Below, piece after piece: positions 6,707 to 14,620 of a DNA stretch of 32,370 nt. Each line of letters opens with the position of its first letter. Within the stretch, counting starts at the first letter, position 1. A program made the position numbers and the translations under genes. The DNA is from Myxococcota bacterium (GTDB lineage Bacteria > Myxococcota_A > UBA9160 > UBA6930). The DNA lies in the NCBI GenBank assembly GCA_028277885.1, contig JANQFK010000044.1, positions 1 through 32,370 of the forward strand. Reading direction: 5' to 3'. The notes under the pieces are model-generated. The model saw only the letters and a program-made list of their open reading frames with translations, had not been told where the DNA came from and did not search any database.

Positions 6707-8836
6707 GTGGGCGTTCCCGACCCCCCGTCGCCCGACCCGTCGCCGAGCCCCTCGCCCAAGAAGGAGTTCCGCACCCGCGTCGGCCGCTACGCCCGGCTGC
6801 GCGCGGCCCAGCGGGCGCTCGCCGCCGCGGCTCCGCTGCCGACCCGGTTCGAGGCGGGCGACCAGGCCCGGGAGCAGCTGCGCGCCCTCGAGGCGGACCC
6901 GGCGGTCCAGCAGGCCGACGCCGAGAGCCCGCCGGCTCCCGCGCCGGAGTGGCCCGAGACCCTGAAGCTCGTGGACTCGCTGCTCGGCCAGTACGGCCGC
7001 GAGCTCCGGGAGGCGGCGGAGTCCGTCTCGGGTGCCCAGCTGCGGGCCACCCTGCCCCGCATGCTCGGCGAGGATCGCCCGGCGGTCGCCGGGCTGCTCG
7101 ACCTGTGCCTGGCGGAGAAGAGCGACGAGCGCTCCCGCTGGCTGTCGGTGACCGACTACCTCGTGACCCTGCTCGCCACCGAGGAGGGGGTCGACGGCAG
7201 CCGCACCCTCTCCCAGGACCCCGCCCAGCTGACCCCGCGACTGCGCCGCCTGTGCGCCGCCTGGGGGAAGCGCTCGGACACCGAGGCCGCCCGCGTGGCC
7301 GCCCTGGTGCGCGACGCCACCGAGTCCCTCGCCCGCTCCCTCGACGCCACCGAGGTGATCGAGCAGGTCAAGCAGGCGAAGGCGACCGTGGGAGACCGCT
7401 ACTTCGACCCCGGCCTGCTGCGCGCCGTGGTGGCCTACAACGTGGCCGCCTTCAACCGCCTGCGTCACCAGGCGGACCTCGAGCGCAGCCAGGACCAGGT
7501 GTTCTACGGACGCGTCGGCTTCGAGGAGGGCAACGAGGACCCGGCCTTCGACTCCCAGACCAGCCTGCTGACGCCCGTCCCCTCGTCCTTCGCGGCCCCG
7601 CCCGGGGCGGCGCCTGCGCCACCCGCGGCCGCTCCGGCGCCGGCGCCGACCGCGGCGGCGGCGCCGGACGCGGACCCCTTCGCCCCCGTCCCGCCCGTGG
7701 AGCTTGCACCCGCGCCCGCGCCCGCCGCGGACCCGGCCTTCGCCGAGACCGCCCCCGAGCCGGGCCCCGTGGAGGCCGAGCCGGCTCCCGCCGCGGCCGC
7801 CGCGGCGCCGGAAGCGGCGCCCGAGGTGGCCTCGGTCTTCACGACGCGCGGCGTGTGGCGTCTGGACGAGGCCCTCGCCAACCGGCTCCACCACCAGGCC
7901 CGACCCTCGGAGTCCGACGGACCCGCCGAGCTGCTGGCCCAGTCCCTGCCCCGCACGTCGATGAAGCCCTGGGAGCTCGCCGCCTTCGAGGAGCCCGAGC
8001 CGGAGAAGGGGACGGCCGCGGTCCGCATCGCCGTCGCCCTCGCCCTCGCCCTCGAGCTGGGCGAGGAGGCGGAGTCCCACCTCGCCGCCCTGGGGATCGA
8101 CCCCGCGGTGATCCGGGACGCCTGGGTGCGCGAGCTCGAGGACGAGATCCAGGCGGCCATCAAGAGCCGCGTGGGCGCCGGCGACTACGACGGCGCGAAG
8201 CAGCTCCAGCACACCAAGGGCCGGCTACCGCGCCCGACCCTCCGCCCCGCGGCCTCCGAGCCGGCGCCCCTCGCCTCCGAAGCGACCGGGACCGACTCGG
8301 CCCACTCCGCCCACGCGGTCTCCTCCGAGCTCTTCGAGGAGGGGTCCGAGACCGGGACGCCCGAGCCCGCCGCCGCGCCGCGCCGAGCGGCGAAGAAGGG
8401 CCGGGACAAGGACCGGGCGAAGCCCAAGAAGAAGCGCGCACGGCGCAAGCGCGGCAGGGGCTCCGAGGCCGCCTCCATCTGGCGGGCACCCGCGGCCGCC
8501 GCGCTGGTCGGCGCCATCGCGGTCGGGGGCCTGATGTGGAGCAACCGTACCCCGACCGTGCACGTGGACCGCAACCACTACTCCGTCGAGGCGCTGAAGG
8601 AGCTCTCGCCGGAGCTGCTCGAGGGGTTCACGGTGGAGCGGAGCGGGCGCCGGGTCTTCGTCGCCACGGTGGCGCCGGGCTGGGCGGGCCTCTCCGCCGA
8701 CGAGCGCGAGAAGGAGGCCCGCTCGGTCTACGACGCGCTCGGCGGCGAGGGCGTCGAGGAGGTGATCCTCGTCGACTCCAACCGCAAGATCGAGATCCAG
8801 CTGGTCGAGAACCAGGTCCGCTTCGCCCGGCCCTAG
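6707..8836 (+). CDS. Large unrecognised single-pass membrane protein
   Basis: A 709-residue protein that I cannot assign to a family. I chose the GTG at 6707 because GGAGAG lies just upstream; the frame stays open further 5' only because of GC bias. Order of parts: a helical N-terminal domain (about 15-285; e.g. LKLVDSLLGQYGRELREAAE, LRRLCAAWGKRSDTEAARVA), then a long Ala/Pro linker (about 290-370). A second helical domain (about 380-490) contains LDEALANRLHHQA. Next come a low-complexity stretch and a strongly basic segment (about 563-586, RRAAKKGRDKDRAKPKKKRA), one transmembrane helix (about 592-610) and a C-terminal domain of about 100 residues. The basic stretch before the helix predicts a cytoplasmic N-terminal bulk and an exported C-terminus. 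The flanking genes do not suggest a function. Confidence 0.82.
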   Translation: MGVPDPPSPDPSPSPSPKKEFRTRVGRYARLRAAQRALAAAAPLPTRFEAGDQAREQLRALEADPAVQQADAESPPAPAPEWPETLKLVDSLLGQYGRELREAAESVSGAQLRATLPRMLGEDRPAVAGLLDLCLAEKSDERSRWLSVTDYLVTLLATEEGVDGSRTLSQDPAQLTPRLRRLCAAWGKRSDTEAARVAALVRDATESLARSLDATEVIEQVKQAKATVGDRYFDPGLLRAVVAYNVAAFNRLRHQADLERSQDQVFYGRVGFEEGNEDPAFDSQTSLLTPVPSSFAAPPGAAPAPPAAAPAPAPTAAAAPDADPFAPVPPVELAPAPAPAADPAFAETAPEPGPVEAEPAPAAAAAAPEAAPEVASVFTTRGVWRLDEALANRLHHQARPSESDGPAELLAQSLPRTSMKPWELAAFEEPEPEKGTAAVRIAVALALALELGEEAESHLAALGIDPAVIRDAWVRELEDEIQAAIKSRVGAGDYDGAKQLQHTKGRLPRPTLRPAASEPAPLASEATGTDSAHSAHAVSSELFEEGSETGTPEPAAAPRRAAKKGRDKDRAKPKKKRARRKRGRGSEAASIWRAPAAAALVGAIAVGGLMWSNRTPTVHVDRNHYSVEALKELSPELLEGFTVERSGRRVFVATVAPGWAGLSADEREKEARSVYDALGGEGVEEVILVDSNRKIEIQLVENQVRFARP

Positions 8837-8854
8837 GGGCCGGCCCGCGCGCCC

Positions 8855-8869
8855 GGGGCGACGCGCCCC
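8855..8869. terminator. Short GC hairpin after the membrane-protein gene
   Basis: GGGGCG-ACG-CGCCCC is a perfect 6-bp stem with a 3-base loop, 19 bases after the stop at 8836. It has no T tract. It may end the upstream transcript before the promoter of the amidohydrolase gene, but the evidence is only structural. Confidence 0.3.
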
Positions 8870-8885
8870 CGACAGGCTTCCGTGG

Positions 8886-8908
8886 TAGCATCTGACGCAC
8901 CGTCAGAT
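8886..8908 (+). promoter_or_regulatory. TAGCAT -10-like box overlapping a perfect 19-bp palindrome
   Basis: ATCTGACG-CAC-CGTCAGAT (8890-8908) is a perfect inverted repeat with 8-bp arms and a 3-base spacer. Its first bases overlap TAGCAT (8886-8891), a plausible -10 element. The expected transcription start (about 8898) lies inside the palindrome, 29 bases before the amidohydrolase ATG. The geometry is that of a repressor operator, most likely for a TetR-type dimer. No convincing -35 element was found at the standard distance. Confidence 0.65.
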
Positions 8909-8926
8909 TCGCCGAGGAGGCCTTCC

Positions 8927-10237
8927 ATGCGGCCCAGCGACATGATCCTCGTGAGCGTGGACGACCACGTCGTCGAGCCCCCGGACATGTTCGAGCGCCA
9001 CGTGCCCGCCCGCTACCGGGACCGCGCGCCCCGGGTCGTCCGCAAGGCCGACGGCAGCGACGTCTGGGTGTTCGAGGGCACGCCGGTCCCCAACATCGGC
9101 CTGAACGCCGTCGCCGGCCGCCCGCCCGAGGAGTACGGCATGGAGCCGACGTCCTTCGAGCAGCTGCGGCCCGGCTGCTACGACGTCCACGAGCGCGTGC
9201 GAGACATGAACGCCAACGGCGTGCTGGCGTCCATGTGCTTCCCCTCCTTCCCGTCCTTCTGCGGCCAGCTCTTCGCCCGCCAGAAGGACAAGGAGCTCGC
9301 CCTCGCCATGCTGCGCGCCTACAACGACTGGCACGTGGACGAGTGGTGCGGCAGCTACCCCGGCCGCTTCATCCCGCTCTCGCTGCCGCCCATCTGGGAC
9401 CCGCGGCTGATGGCCGAGGAGGTGCGCCGCGTGGCCCGCAGGGGGTGCCACGCCATGAGCTTCACCGAGAACCCGGAGAAGCTCGGCTACCCGAGCGTCC
9501 ACAGCGAGCACTGGGACCCCTTCTGGGAGGCCTGCTGCGACGAGGGCACCGTCGTCGCCATCCACATCGGCTCCGGCGCCGGCATGGCGTTCACCTCCAT
9601 GGACGCCCCGGTGGACGTGATGATCACCCTCCAGCCCATCCACATCCTCTCCTGCGCGGCGGACCTGCTCTGGTCGCGGGTGCTGCGCCGCTACGACGGC
9701 CTGCGCTTCGCGCTCTCCGAGGGCGGCATCGGCTGGATCCCGTACTTCCTCGAGCGCGCCGACTACGTCTACCAGCACCACCGGTACTGGACCCACCAGA
9801 GCTTCGGGAAGAAGCTGCCGAGCGAGGTGTTCCGGGAGCACGTCATCACCTGCTTCATCGACGACCCCGTGGGCGTGCGCAACCGCCACGCCGTGGGCCT
9901 CGACACCATCACCTGGGAGTGCGACTACCCGCACTCCGACACCACCTGGCCGCGCGCGCCCGAGACCCTGGCCCGGAGCCTCGAGGGCGTCCCCGACGAC
10001 GAGGTGGACCAGATCACCCACGCCAACGCGCTGCGCCACTTCCGGCTGGATGCCTTCTCCCACCGGCCGCGGGAGAAGTGCACCGTGGCGGCGCTGCGCG
10101 CCGAGTCGCCGGACGTCGACCTCTCCACCCTGGAGCGCAAGGGCGGCCGGCCGCCCAGCGACGAGCCCGACCGGCCCGTGACCTCCCGGGACGTCACCAC
10201 CCAGCTCGCCAGCGCATTCACCGAGGTGCCGGAGTAG
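8927..10237 (+). CDS. Amidohydrolase family metal-dependent hydrolase/decarboxylase
   Basis: A 436-residue TIM-barrel metalloenzyme of the amidohydrolase_2 (ACMSD-like, PF04909) type. It begins with VSVDDHVVEPPDMFERHVP, where the usual HxH metal pair is replaced by D-x-H in DDHVVEP, as is common in this subgroup. Other markers are the NANGVLASMCFPSFPSFCGQ strand, VVAIHIGSGAG with the conserved histidine, ALSEGGIGWIPYFLERADYVYQHH and TITWECDYPHSDTTWP with the C-terminal acidic metal or catalytic residue. The ATG follows GAGGAGG by six bases. The upstream palindrome suggests repression by an unlinked TetR regulator. The enoyl-CoA hydratase gene follows in the same direction with its own promoter-like box. 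The substrate is unknown; the family covers decarboxylation or hydrolysis of aromatic and cyclic acids. Confidence 0.9.
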   Translation: MRPSDMILVSVDDHVVEPPDMFERHVPARYRDRAPRVVRKADGSDVWVFEGTPVPNIGLNAVAGRPPEEYGMEPTSFEQLRPGCYDVHERVRDMNANGVLASMCFPSFPSFCGQLFARQKDKELALAMLRAYNDWHVDEWCGSYPGRFIPLSLPPIWDPRLMAEEVRRVARRGCHAMSFTENPEKLGYPSVHSEHWDPFWEACCDEGTVVAIHIGSGAGMAFTSMDAPVDVMITLQPIHILSCAADLLWSRVLRRYDGLRFALSEGGIGWIPYFLERADYVYQHHRYWTHQSFGKKLPSEVFREHVITCFIDDPVGVRNRHAVGLDTITWECDYPHSDTTWPRAPETLARSLEGVPDDEVDQITHANALRHFRLDAFSHRPREKCTVAALRAESPDVDLSTLERKGGRPPSDEPDRPVTSRDVTTQLASAFTEVPE

Positions 10238-10254
10238 CGCATCGTCGGCCGGTG

Positions 10255-10260
10255 TAGCAT
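10255..10260 (+). promoter_or_regulatory. TAGCAT -10-like element before the enoyl-CoA hydratase gene
   Basis: TGTAGCAT, an extended -10-like sequence, lies 20 bases before the ATG at 10281. It would give a leader of only about 14 bases holding the GGAGGA ribosome site. The same GTAGCAT heptamer precedes three other genes in the window. Confidence 0.4.
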
Positions 10261-10280
10261 GGGCGCCCACGGAGGATCCC

Positions 10281-11102
10281 ATGGCCTACGAGGGCTACGA
10301 CTGCCTGGGGGTCGAGGTCGAGGCGGGGGTGGCGCGGGTCACCCTCGACCATCCCCCCATCAACCTGCTCGACGCCGCGCTCATCGGGGAGCTGCTCCGC
10401 CTCGGCCCGGAGCTCGAGCGCGACCCCGAGGTGCGCGTGGTGGTGATGCAGAGCGCGGATCCGGAGTTCTTCGTCGCCCACGCCGACGTGAACCTGATCC
10501 TGGGCCTGCCCGAGCACCCGCAGCAGCCCGCCTCGGAGCCGAGCCTCTTCCAGCAGATGGTGGACCGCTTCCGCACCATGCCGAAGGCCACCCTCGCGAA
10601 GATCGAGGGCGTGTGCCGCGGCGGCGGCAGCGAGCTGGTGCTCTCCATGGACATGCGCTTCGCCGCCCTCGGTCGCGCGGTGCTCGGCCAGCCCGAGGTG
10701 GCGGTGGGGATCCTGCCGGGCGGGAGCGGGACCCAGCGCCTGCCGCGCCTGCTGGGGCGGGGCCGGGCCCTCGAGATCGTGCTCGGCGCCGACGACTTCC
10801 CGGCCGACCTCGCCGAGCGCTACGGCTACGTGAACCGGGCGCTGCCCCCGGACGAGCTCGGCCCCTTCGTGGACCGGCTGGCGGCGCGCATCGCCTCCTT
10901 CCCCGCCGGCGCCATCGCCCGCGCCAAGGCGGCGGTGCTCGCCGCCGACGCGGGCGTGGTGGAGGGCCTCACCACCGAGGCCCGGCTCTTCGAGGAGTGC
11001 CTGGCGCTGCCCGAGGCCCGGGAGCGCATGCGGGGCTTCCTCGCCGCCGGCGGCCAGACCCGGGAGGTGGAGAAGAGCTCGGTCGCCTTCGACCCCGAGT
11101 GA
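10281..11102 (+). CDS. Enoyl-CoA hydratase/isomerase family protein (both catalytic glutamates present)
   Basis: A 273-residue crotonase-fold protein acting on CoA thioesters. The oxyanion-hole and first catalytic glutamate region is CRGGGSELVLSMDMR (E118). The second is GQPEVAVGILPGGSGTQRLPRLLG (E139). Both are at the positions used by classical enoyl-CoA hydratases, so true hydratase activity is plausible. The first oxyanion segment is FFVAHADVNLI rather than the standard CAGADL, a variant also seen in other actinobacterial-type paralogues. GGAGGA precedes the ATG. The gene follows the amidohydrolase by 43 bases with a promoter-like box between them, and ends 22 bases from the converging alcohol dehydrogenase. 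Confidence 0.9.
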   Translation: MAYEGYDCLGVEVEAGVARVTLDHPPINLLDAALIGELLRLGPELERDPEVRVVVMQSADPEFFVAHADVNLILGLPEHPQQPASEPSLFQQMVDRFRTMPKATLAKIEGVCRGGGSELVLSMDMRFAALGRAVLGQPEVAVGILPGGSGTQRLPRLLGRGRALEIVLGADDFPADLAERYGYVNRALPPDELGPFVDRLAARIASFPAGAIARAKAAVLAADAGVVEGLTTEARLFEECLALPEARERMRGFLAAGGQTREVEKSSVAFDPE

Positions 11103-11124
11103 TCGCGACGGATCTCGACCGTCT

Positions 11125-12213
11125 TCAGTCGAAGACGATCACCTGGCGCGCCGCCTCGCCCTTGCGCATCCGGTCGAGGGCCTCGTTCACCTCGTCGAGG
11201 CCGATGCGGGAGGAGATCATCTCGTCGAGCAGCAGCCGGCCGTCCATGTAGAAGTCGACGTACTTCGGCATGTCGAAGCGGAACCGGTTCGAGCCCATGT
11301 AGGAGCCGACCAGGCGCTTCTCCTGGAGCGTGAGGTCGGCGGCGGGGATCGGCACCATCTCGGTGATGGGCACGACGCCCACCAGCACCGCGGTGCCACC
11401 GCGCACCGTCATCCCGATCGCCTGCTGGACCGTGGCGGCCAGGCCGATGCACTCGAAGACGAAGTCGGCGCCGCCGCCGGTGAGGGCCTGGACGGCGGCC
11501 ACCGGATCGCCGTCGCTGGCGTCGACGCAGTGGCTCGCGCCCAGCTTCTCTGCGAGGTCGAGCTTCCAGGGCTGGGCGTCGACGGCCACGATGCGCCCCG
11601 CGCCCACGATGCGCGCCCCCTGGATCGCGGCGAGCCCCACCCCGCCGCAGCCGATCACGACCACGCTCGCGCCGGCCGGTACGTGCACGGTGTTGAGCGC
11701 GGCGCCGAGCCCGGTGGTGACGCCACAGCCGATCAGCGAGGCGCGATCGAGGGGCATGTCGTCGCGGATCCTCACCAGGGAGCGCTCGGGGCAGAGCATG
11801 CGCTCGGCGAAGGAGGACAGGTTCGCGAACTGGCCGATCGCCTCGCCCCGGGCATCGGTGAGCCGGGGCGCGCTGCCCTCGGGACGACCGACGAACTGGG
11901 TGGGACACAGGTACGGGCGCCCCTGGGTGCAGAAGCGGCACACGCCGCACCAGGCCGTGAGGCAGCCGATCACGCGGTCGCCCGGGGCGAAGTCGGTGAC
12001 GCCCTCGCCCACCGCCTCGACGACCCCCGCCGGCTCGTGGCCCAGGATGCAGGGCGGCGGCACGGGCAGGCTGCCCTCGATCACGTGGAGATCGCTGTGG
12101 CAGATTCCCGAGGCGGAGGTCTTCAGCAGCACCTCGCCGGACCCGGGCTCGTCGATGCCCGCCTCCTCGATCTCGAGAGGCGCATGGTTCCTTCGCATCA
12201 CCGCGGCCTGCAT
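11125..12213 (-). CDS. Zinc-dependent alcohol dehydrogenase (MDR superfamily)
   Basis: A 362-residue medium-chain dehydrogenase that oxidises an alcohol or reduces a ketone or aldehyde with NAD(P). Catalytic zinc ligands are C38 (GICHSD), H59-E60 (GHE) and C163. The structural zinc lobe is complete, with C89, C92, C95 and C103 in WCGVCRFCTQGRPYLC. The cofactor site is VVIGCGGVGLAAIQGA (GCGGVG at 188-193), followed by VDAQPWKLDLAEKLGA. It resembles the mycobacterial AdhD-type group. CCAGGAGGAGG lies before the ATG. It is the last gene of a leftward operon with the Baeyer-Villiger monooxygenase and a crotonase. Oxidation of a secondary alcohol to the ketone substrate of the monooxygenase, or of the alcohol released after ester cleavage, would fit. 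Confidence 0.93.
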   Translation of the reverse strand: MQAAVMRRNHAPLEIEEAGIDEPGSGEVLLKTSASGICHSDLHVIEGSLPVPPPCILGHEPAGVVEAVGEGVTDFAPGDRVIGCLTAWCGVCRFCTQGRPYLCPTQFVGRPEGSAPRLTDARGEAIGQFANLSSFAERMLCPERSLVRIRDDMPLDRASLIGCGVTTGLGAALNTVHVPAGASVVVIGCGGVGLAAIQGARIVGAGRIVAVDAQPWKLDLAEKLGASHCVDASDGDPVAAVQALTGGGADFVFECIGLAATVQQAIGMTVRGGTAVLVGVVPITEMVPIPAADLTLQEKRLVGSYMGSNRFRFDMPKYVDFYMDGRLLLDEMISSRIGLDEVNEALDRMRKGEAARQVIVFD

Positions 12214-12237
12214 GGCGGACCTCCTCCTGGGGTGGCT

Positions 12238-13035
12238 CTACTCGCCCCGGTAGACGGGCTTGCGCTTCTCCGCGAAGGCCCGGGGGCCCTCCCGGGCGTC
12301 CTTCGAGGCGAACACCGGCCCGCCGATCTCGAGCTCCTTCACCAGGGCCTCGGACTCGGGGTAGCTCTCGTCGATCTCGCGCAGCATCCGCACCAGGGCC
12401 CGGACCGAGAGCGGGCCGTTCTCGCAGATCTGCTCCGCGATCTCGCGCGCCTCCGCGAGGGCCTGGCCGCTGGGCACCACCCGCCCCACCAGCCCGAAGG
12501 CCAGGGCCTCCTGCGCGCTGACGTGGCGGCCCGTGAGCAGGATCTCGGCCGCCAGGGTGTAGGGGATCTGGCGCCGCAGCCGGACGCTGCTGCCGCCGAG
12601 GGGGAACAGGCCGCGCCGGGCCTCGGTGACGCCGAAGGTCGCGTCCTCGGCGGCCACCCGGATGTCCGTGCCCTGGAGGATCTCGGTGCCGCCCGCCACC
12701 GCGAAGCCCTCGACCGCGGCGATGATGGGCTTGAGGGGCCGGTTGTGCCGGAGCAGCGCCTGCCAGTGCAGGTCCGGCACCTCGGCCATCCGCTTCCGGA
12801 ACTCCTCGTCGCGCTCGCCGCCCCCCATGGCCTTCAGGTCGGCGCCGGCGCAGAACACGCTGCCGCGTCCGGTCAGGATCGCGACGCGCAGCTCCGGGTC
12901 CTCGTCGAGGAGCCGCCAGGCGCGGTACATCCCCGCCAGCATGCCCCCGCTCAGCGCGTTCTTCGCCTCCGGGCGGTTCAGGGTGACGGTCAGGATGCCG
13001 CCGTCGCGCTCGACCAGGCAGTGCTCGGGGTTCAC
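12238..13035 (-). CDS. Enoyl-CoA hydratase/crotonase family protein
   Basis: A 265-residue crotonase. The first oxyanion segment is CAGADLKAM (62-70). The second is GFAVAGGTEILQGTDIRVA with E118, and the second acid is FGVTEARRGLFPLGGSSVRL with E138. Both catalytic glutamates are thus in place. The C-terminus ends EGPRAFAEKRKPVYRG, typical of full-length members. It starts with GTG at 13035, which overlaps the monooxygenase stop by four bases (GTGA), and GGGAGGG is just upstream. Translation is therefore coupled to the monooxygenase, and the alcohol dehydrogenase follows 24 bases later. I infer a role in beta-oxidising the acyl-CoA derived from the ring- or chain-cleavage product. Confidence 0.92.
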   Translation of the reverse strand: MNPEHCLVERDGGILTVTLNRPEAKNALSGGMLAGMYRAWRLLDEDPELRVAILTGRGSVFCAGADLKAMGGGERDEEFRKRMAEVPDLHWQALLRHNRPLKPIIAAVEGFAVAGGTEILQGTDIRVAAEDATFGVTEARRGLFPLGGSSVRLRRQIPYTLAAEILLTGRHVSAQEALAFGLVGRVVPSGQALAEAREIAEQICENGPLSVRALVRMLREIDESYPESEALVKELEIGGPVFASKDAREGPRAFAEKRKPVYRGE

Positions 13036-14552
13036 GATGGGGCCCTCCCGTGGGCGGGCCGCTCCGGGGAGCGCATCGCGTAGTCCTCCAGGCGCGGGCG
13101 CGCCATCTCCTGGCGAAAGCGATCGAGGGTGAAGGGCCAGGCGGTGGGCAGGCCCTCGCGGTCCAGGTACCAGCTCCGGCAGCCCGTGGCCCAGATGGTG
13201 GACTTCGCGGCCTCGCGGCGCTCCGCGTCGAAGCGCTGCGTCGCCTCCGCCCGGACGTCGACCTCGGACGCGCCGCCGGCCAGGGTCGCCTCCACGAGCT
13301 GGAGCACGTAGCCCATCTGCATCTCGGCGACGTCGATCAGGGAGAAGTTCCCGACCGGGGAGTTCGGACCGTTCAGCAGGAAGAAGTTCGGGAAGTCCGG
13401 CACCGCGATCGCCAGGTAGGCGAAGGGGCCCGACTGCCAGACGTCGTCCAGCACGACGCCCCCGCGCCCGGTCACCCGCATGGGCCGCACGAAGCGGTCG
13501 ACCCGGAAGCCCGTGGCCAGGACCAGCACGTCGAGCTCGTGGAGCGCGCCGTCGCGGGTCCGCACCCCGGACTTCTCGACGCCCTCGATCGGCTCGGTGA
13601 CGAGGGCCGCGTTGGGTCGCTGGATCGCCTCGTAGAAGCCGTCGGACATGATGAGCCGCTTGCAGGCCGCCCGGTAGCAGGGGCGCAGGCGCTCGCGCAG
13701 GTCGGCGTCCGCGACGCTCTGCTCGAGGTTCTCGCGGCAGTTCTGCTCGATCAGCCCGAGCACCGGCGAGTCGGCGTCCACCAGCACGTTGGCGAAGCCG
13801 TCCACGAAGGCGCGGGCGGTCTCGTCCCGGATCGCCCGCATGGCCTCGGGCCGCCGGCGGAACTCCTGCTTCTCCTCGTCGGTGTAGGCGGGATTCTCGA
13901 CCGCGGCGATCCACTGGGCCGTGCGCTGGAACAGCGTGAGCGACTCCACCCGGTCCACGAGGGCGGCGACGATCTGGATCGCCGAGGAGCCGGTGCCGAC
14001 GACGCCGACCCGGGCGTCCGCCAGGGGCACGTCGTGGTCCCAGCGGGCGCTGTGGAAGAGCGCACCCTCGAAGTCCTCGAGCCCCTCGATGTCGGGGTAC
14101 GCGGGGTGGTGGAGGACGCCCGTGGCGGCGATCACGAAGTCGCCCGCGTCGGTCCGGCCCGTGGAGGTCTCGATGCGCCAGCGACCGTCCTCGAAGGCGC
14201 AGCGGGTCACCTCCTCGCCGTAGCGCATGCGCCGCTCCACCCCGTAGCGCCGGGCCACGTCCTCGAAGTAGGCCAGGATCTCGGCGCCCGGCGAGAAGCG
14301 GTGGCTCCACTCCGGGTTCGGTGCGAACGAGTAGCTGTAGAAGTGGGACGGGACGTCGCAGGTGATGCCCGGGTAGGTGTTCTCGCGCCAGGTCCCGCCG
14401 AGGCGGTCGGCCTTCTCGTAGATCGCGTAGTCGCCGAAGCCCGCCTCCTCGAGCCGGATCGCCGCGAGGATCCCGGACATGCCGGCGCCGATCACGAGGA
14501 AGCGCGGGCTTCGGTCGGAGGCAGCGGGCTGGGGCTGGGTGGGCTGGCTCAT
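13032..14552 (-). CDS. Flavin-containing (Baeyer-Villiger-type) monooxygenase
   Basis: A 506-residue class B flavoprotein that inserts oxygen into ketones to give esters or lactones, using FAD and NADPH. The FAD Rossmann motif is GAGMSG (22-27). The Baeyer-Villiger fingerprint FxGxxxHxxxW is complete, with F161, G163, H167 and W171 in FEGALFHSARWDHD. The NADPH site is GTGSSA (186-191). LVLATGFRVDRF forms the usual C-terminal ATG motif, and GPNSPVGNFSLI is family-typical. The start has only a weak ribosome site. It is first gene of a coupled operon with a crotonase and an alcohol dehydrogenase, and diverges from a thiolase-like gene across a 68-base region. The substrate class (steroid, terpenoid, cyclic or long-chain ketone) cannot be told. 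Confidence 0.95.
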   Translation of the reverse strand: MSQPTQPQPAASDRSPRFLVIGAGMSGILAAIRLEEAGFGDYAIYEKADRLGGTWRENTYPGITCDVPSHFYSYSFAPNPEWSHRFSPGAEILAYFEDVARRYGVERRMRYGEEVTRCAFEDGRWRIETSTGRTDAGDFVIAATGVLHHPAYPDIEGLEDFEGALFHSARWDHDVPLADARVGVVGTGSSAIQIVAALVDRVESLTLFQRTAQWIAAVENPAYTDEEKQEFRRRPEAMRAIRDETARAFVDGFANVLVDADSPVLGLIEQNCRENLEQSVADADLRERLRPCYRAACKRLIMSDGFYEAIQRPNAALVTEPIEGVEKSGVRTRDGALHELDVLVLATGFRVDRFVRPMRVTGRGGVVLDDVWQSGPFAYLAIAVPDFPNFFLLNGPNSPVGNFSLIDVAEMQMGYVLQLVEATLAGGASEVDVRAEATQRFDAERREAAKSTIWATGCRSWYLDREGLPTAWPFTLDRFRQEMARPRLEDYAMRSPERPAHGRAPS

Positions 14553-14570
14553 CGGGTCCCGGGTGCGCGG

Positions 14571-14599
14571 CCGTGGCGGGCTATCCTACCGTGCCACGG
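14571..14599. promoter_or_regulatory. Divergent promoter with inverted repeat and overlapping -10 boxes
   Basis: CCGTGGC (14571-14577) and GCCACGG (14593-14599) are a perfect 7-bp inverted repeat with a 15-base spacer. The spacer holds CTATCCTA, giving TATCCT (14582-14587) as a -10-like box to the right and TAGGAT (14583-14588) to the left. A dimeric regulator bound here could control both the monooxygenase operon and the thiolase-like gene. No such regulator is encoded next to it. Confidence 0.45.
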
Positions 14600-14620
14600 G
14601 CGAATCACCACGAGGAGCGG

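Noticed and set aside
5279..8212. A 977-codon minus-strand frame
   Set aside because: It opposes the P450 end, the F420-type gene in another frame, and the large membrane protein. It shows only compositional bias and no domain.
8903..10282. A 459-codon minus-strand frame opposite the amidohydrolase
   Set aside because: Mirror of the amidohydrolase codons. It has an atypical Val/Gly/His-rich composition and no recognisable motif.
14573..14620. Upstream GTG start for the thiolase-like gene
   Set aside because: It lies inside the promoter inverted repeat, lacks a ribosome site and adds residues foreign to the family. The ATG at 14621 has GAGGAG.
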